Of a DNA stretch of 7,875 nucleotides, positions 5,599 to 7,875 are shown one piece after another; positions within the stretch are counted from its first letter, which is position 1, and every line of letters starts with the position of its first letter. The translations under genes and the position numbers were made by a program. Source of the stretch: an archaeon. GTDB lineage: Archaea > Asgardarchaeota > Hermodarchaeia > Hermodarchaeales > Hermodarchaeaceae. The DNA lies in NCBI GenBank assembly GCA_016550415.1, contig JABXGU010000444.1, positions 1 through 7,875 of the forward strand, given 5' to 3'. Under the pieces are notes generated by a model. It was not told the DNA's origin, did no database searches, and was given only the letters and a program-made list of their open reading frames with translations.

Positions 5599-5612
5599 AT
5601 ATTGTTTTTTTC
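5599..5612 (+). terminator. T-run terminator candidate after the KaiC-like gene
   Basis: ATATTG followed by T7 (5605-5611), about 55 bases past the stop codon at 5549, is a plausible U-rich archaeal terminator. Confidence 0.4.
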
Positions 5613-5620
5613 ATGTCAAA

Positions 5621-5640
5621 AGCTCTTTATGAGTAGAGCT
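5621..5640. repeat. AGCTCT/AGAGCT inverted repeat upstream of the transporter gene
   Basis: AGCTCT (5621-5626) and AGAGCT (5635-5640) are perfect complements around an 8-base centre. The site ends just before the TATA-like ACATATTTTG (5641-5650), where a regulator could control the transporter operon. It could also add to the 3' end of the preceding transcript. Confidence 0.4.
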
Positions 5641-5690
5641 ACATATTTTGTGGATGCTGAATTTCTGTCTTCTCAGTAAAGTAATGGAGG
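5641..5690 (+). promoter_or_regulatory. TATA-like element and Shine-Dalgarno of the transporter operon
   Basis: ACATATTTTG (5641-5650) predicts a start near 5672. GGAGG (5686-5690) lies 7 bases before the ATG at 5698, so the start codon is well supported. Confidence 0.5.
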
Positions 5691-5697
5691 CAATTAC

Positions 5698-6954
5698 ATG
5701 AGTGATCTCAGTTATACTGGAAAAGAGAAATTCATAGTTTTCTTTGCCTGCGCTCTTGGGTGGGCTCATGATGCGATTGGATTGACTCTTATCAACTTTC
5801 TAGCCCTTCCAATTGCATCAGAATTCGGTGTCACACTTGATTATATCGGATTCATCATGTCTGCTCAATACATAGCAACAGTGCCTGGCGCTTTTATTTT
5901 TGGATATCTCGCAGATCGATTTGGAAGGAAGAACTTCCTTTTAGTGTCAGTGATTTGGGATGCACTATTAACTGCCGTTTCAGCTTATGCACCAAACATC
6001 CTAGTATTTGCCATACTACGAGTTATATCTGGAATGGGCGTATCCTGGGGTATCGCTTTCGCTTTGCTAGGCGAAGTATATTCTCCTAAACACCGCGCAA
6101 TGTTCGGTGGCTGGGTCCATGCAACATTCATACTGGGCTACGTGGGCTCAGGTCTTTCCGCTTTGTTGCTTGAATCACCATTACAATCAATGCTAGGACC
6201 AATAACTTGGTGGCGCCCATTATTCCTCATCGCGCTATTCCCAATACCCTTTGTCATAATCCTATACTTCATCCTTCCCGAATCCAAGCTCTGGCAAAAA
6301 TATAGTGAACTGGAAGCAGCTGAGAGTATACCTCTTAAAGCACAATTAGGAAATATACTTCGTTCAGGCTACTTGAAGTTACTACTCCTTTGCACATTTC
6401 TGTTCTGGGCTGCAGAATTTGCATACCACGCGACCGTTGATTGGGGTCCAACATTCCTTCAAACAGCTCCTATGCCATTCACTTCAGGTCAAGCTGATCT
6501 AATTGTAATGCTGATTGCTATCGTGCTAATCTTCGTATTTCCGACTGTAGGTTTCCTAGGCGACAAAATTGGGCGTCGTAAAGCTTTCATGTTGCCTGCT
6601 TCTCTAGGGATGATTGGTGTTAGTGTTTTCGGCTTCTTCACAGTATTGTCGTTTGATTCAACATTTGCTCTTGCTGGACTCTTTATAATGGCTATGGGAT
6701 TTAGTTCCCATGGACTTTTTGGCGTCTGGTCCAGTGAACTATTTCCAACTAGTTCAAGGGCTGCAGCAAATTCCGTAATATTCAGTGTCGCTCGAGGGGT
6801 CTCTCTTGGTGCATGGGTGGTCAGTCTACTTGCAGTTTACTTGGGTTTCAGTCTAGCTCAAGCAATGCTAATCTCTGCAATTGGCTTTGTTCTCATGTTC
6901 TTACTACCATGGACTCTACCTGAGACGAAAGGCAAAGTATTAGAGCCAGTATGA
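5698..6954 (+). CDS. Major facilitator superfamily transporter (sugar / organic-acid porter type)
   Basis: A complete 418-residue, 12-helix transporter, with hydrophobic segments near 11-38, 48-70, 79-97, 101-125, 138-160, 173-193, 226-245, 266-287, 296-316, 322-345, 356-382 and 386-407. The loop 2-3 signature GYLADRFGRK (69-78) and its second-half copy GDKIGRRK (288-295) are intact. LPESKLW (193-199) and LPETKGKVLE (407-416) resemble the PESPRW and PETKG signatures of the sugar porter and aromatic-acid/metabolite symporter branches. TM1 reads GWAHD, with D25 in the place of the acidic residue of NanT-like and aromatic-acid symporters, which fits proton-coupled uptake. ELFPTSSRAAANS (347-359) is another family hallmark. 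The exact substrate is not readable. It ends 34 bases before the thiamine-enzyme gene, so the two are probably co-transcribed and the substrate may feed that enzyme. Confidence 0.92.
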   Translation: MSDLSYTGKEKFIVFFACALGWAHDAIGLTLINFLALPIASEFGVTLDYIGFIMSAQYIATVPGAFIFGYLADRFGRKNFLLVSVIWDALLTAVSAYAPNILVFAILRVISGMGVSWGIAFALLGEVYSPKHRAMFGGWVHATFILGYVGSGLSALLLESPLQSMLGPITWWRPLFLIALFPIPFVIILYFILPESKLWQKYSELEAAESIPLKAQLGNILRSGYLKLLLLCTFLFWAAEFAYHATVDWGPTFLQTAPMPFTSGQADLIVMLIAIVLIFVFPTVGFLGDKIGRRKAFMLPASLGMIGVSVFGFFTVLSFDSTFALAGLFIMAMGFSSHGLFGVWSSELFPTSSRAAANSVIFSVARGVSLGAWVVSLLAVYLGFSLAQAMLISAIGFVLMFLLPWTLPETKGKVLEPV

Positions 6955-6974
6955 GAAGGGCTCTTCTCTTGCAT

Positions 6975-6983
6975 AGGTGAGGT
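6975..6983 (+). promoter_or_regulatory. Shine-Dalgarno deciding the thiamine-enzyme start
   Basis: AGGTGAGGT, with GAGG ending 6 bases before ATG 6989, favours this start over the in-frame ATG three codons later. The 34-base gap has no promoter-like element, which supports read-through from the transporter gene. Confidence 0.55.
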
Positions 6984-6988
6984 TTACG

Positions 6989-7875
6989 ATGCCTCAGATG
7001 AATGGCGCAAAGGCCATAGCTAGTGTGCTACAAAAAGAAAAGGTGACACACGTCTTCTCCTTACCAAGTGGCGAAATCCTGTCCATCTATGATGAACTCG
7101 TCAGTAAGGGGATTAATGTCATCACTATGCGCCATGAACAGGCAGTAGGGAATGCCGCTGATGGATGGGCGCGTGTTACCCGTTCACCTGGCGTATGCTT
7201 AGTACCAATCGGACCTGGCTTAGTCAATTTAGTTCCAGCAATAATCCAGGCATACTATATGGGAAGCCCAATGGTGGCAATTGTCCCTTGCATCTCCCAG
7301 AAATTAGTAAATATGGATGCCACATACGATGTTGATAGTAAAGCACTATTAGGTTCTGTAACTAAGTGGTTAAATCGCTGCTTTTTGCCGCACAGAATTG
7401 GTGAATATGTTCAGAAGGCTTTCAAAGAAGCACGTTCAGGAAGAATGGCTCCAACACTATTAGAGATTCCAAAGGATATCTTGACCACACCATACGACGC
7501 CGAGGCAATAGTGCCTCCGTCGAGTTCAAAATTGGGTAATGTTTCGGTTGATCCATTACTCATCAAGCAAGCTGTTGAGCTGCTTTCTAACGCCCAGAGA
7601 CCTGTGATAATCGCTGGTAGCGGTGTCTACTGGTCAGGAGCCTGTAAAGAACTCGCTAAAGTGGCAAAATTATTTTCTGCTCCAGTTGCTTGTGAGGGCT
7701 TATCTGTAGGCTGTATCCCACAGGACCATCCACTTTCCATCGGCAACGCCATCGCAAATCCCCTACTAAAACAAGCTGATGTGCTTTTAGTTATAGGCGC
7801 AAAGCTCGATGAATTCCTTGGCTTTGGTAGAGATCCATCATTTTATTCTGAGGATGCAAAACTAATTCACATCGA
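6989..7875 (+). CDS. Thiamine-diphosphate enzyme, acetolactate synthase / oxalyl-CoA decarboxylase superfamily, C-terminus missing
   Basis: An open frame of 295 full codons runs off the window; family members usually have about 550-600 residues. The N-terminal pyrimidine-binding domain is clear: SLPSGEILSIYDEL (24-37), then ITMRHEQAVGNAADGWAR (45-62), where E50 is the conserved glutamate that activates the thiamine cofactor. IGPGLVNLVPAIIQAYYMGSPMVAIV (74-99) and TLLEIPKDI (156-164) follow. The central domain begins near residue 187, with RPVIIAGSGVYWSGA (204-218), APVACEGLSVGCIPQDHPLSIGN (231-253) and ADVLLVIGAKLDEF (263-276). The diphosphate-binding GDG...N motif lies outside. Members catalyse decarboxylation or carboligation of 2-oxo acids or acyl-CoA. 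PSG replaces the more usual PGG/PGS near residue 26, and this divergence means I do not call it a true biosynthetic acetolactate synthase. It probably shares a transcript with the upstream transporter. Confidence 0.92.
   Translation, partial: MPQMNGAKAIASVLQKEKVTHVFSLPSGEILSIYDELVSKGINVITMRHEQAVGNAADGWARVTRSPGVCLVPIGPGLVNLVPAIIQAYYMGSPMVAIVPCISQKLVNMDATYDVDSKALLGSVTKWLNRCFLPHRIGEYVQKAFKEARSGRMAPTLLEIPKDILTTPYDAEAIVPPSSSKLGNVSVDPLLIKQAVELLSNAQRPVIIAGSGVYWSGACKELAKVAKLFSAPVACEGLSVGCIPQDHPLSIGNAIANPLLKQADVLLVIGAKLDEFLGFGRDPSFYSEDAKLIHI

Noticed and set aside
1..7875. CRISPR array, insertion sequence or tRNA gene
   Set aside because: I found no regularly spaced direct repeats, no transposase motifs and no TPsiC-like GGTTCRA arm with a matching acceptor stem on either strand.

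Overview
The window looks like a chromosomal segment from an AT-rich archaeon. The evidence is archaeal-style TATA elements about 26 bases before the inferred transcript starts, two genes that appear leaderless, strong GGAGG Shine-Dalgarno sites on other genes, and a gene set common in archaea: a KaiC/RAD55-like RecA-fold protein, a DUF2299-like protein, a free-standing GyrI-like domain, and a molybdopterin oxidoreductase. I cannot fix the lineage. An Asgard or Bathyarchaeia-type genome would fit, but this is a guess.

Layout. Positions 1-1192 (minus strand) hold the N-terminal 397 residues of a molybdopterin (Mo or W) oxidoreductase whose C-terminus lies outside the window. It is divergent from a 177-residue DUF2299-like protein (1279-1812, plus). 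Positions 1813-2259 hold no convincing protein gene. They do contain a long imperfect inverted repeat (1948-2066) that would fold into a roughly 119-nt hairpin. On the minus strand this repeat has a TATA-like element upstream and T-runs downstream, so it may be an undescribed structured RNA. Next, on the minus strand, come a tiny proline/arginine-rich single-pass membrane protein (2260-2436, 58 aa) and an unrecognised 121-aa soluble protein (2579-2944).

From 3091 on, every gene reads on the plus strand: an MscS-type mechanosensitive channel (3091-3993), a GyrI-like ligand-binding protein (4129-4614), a KaiC-like protein that has lost the Walker A lysine (4770-5549), a 12-helix major facilitator transporter (5698-6954), and the first 295 residues of a thiamine-diphosphate enzyme of the acetolactate synthase / oxalyl-CoA decarboxylase superfamily (6989 to the window end).

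Working relationships. Only the transporter and the thiamine-diphosphate enzyme are close enough (34 bases) to be called an operon. A plausible reading is uptake of an organic acid or sugar acid followed by a thiamine-dependent carboligation or decarboxylation, but the substrate cannot be read from this sequence. The other plus-strand genes are 135-155 bases apart. Most have their own promoter-like or terminator-like sequences and look like separate units. The least explained stretch is 1.8-3.0 kb, with the hairpin, the small membrane protein and the unknown protein.
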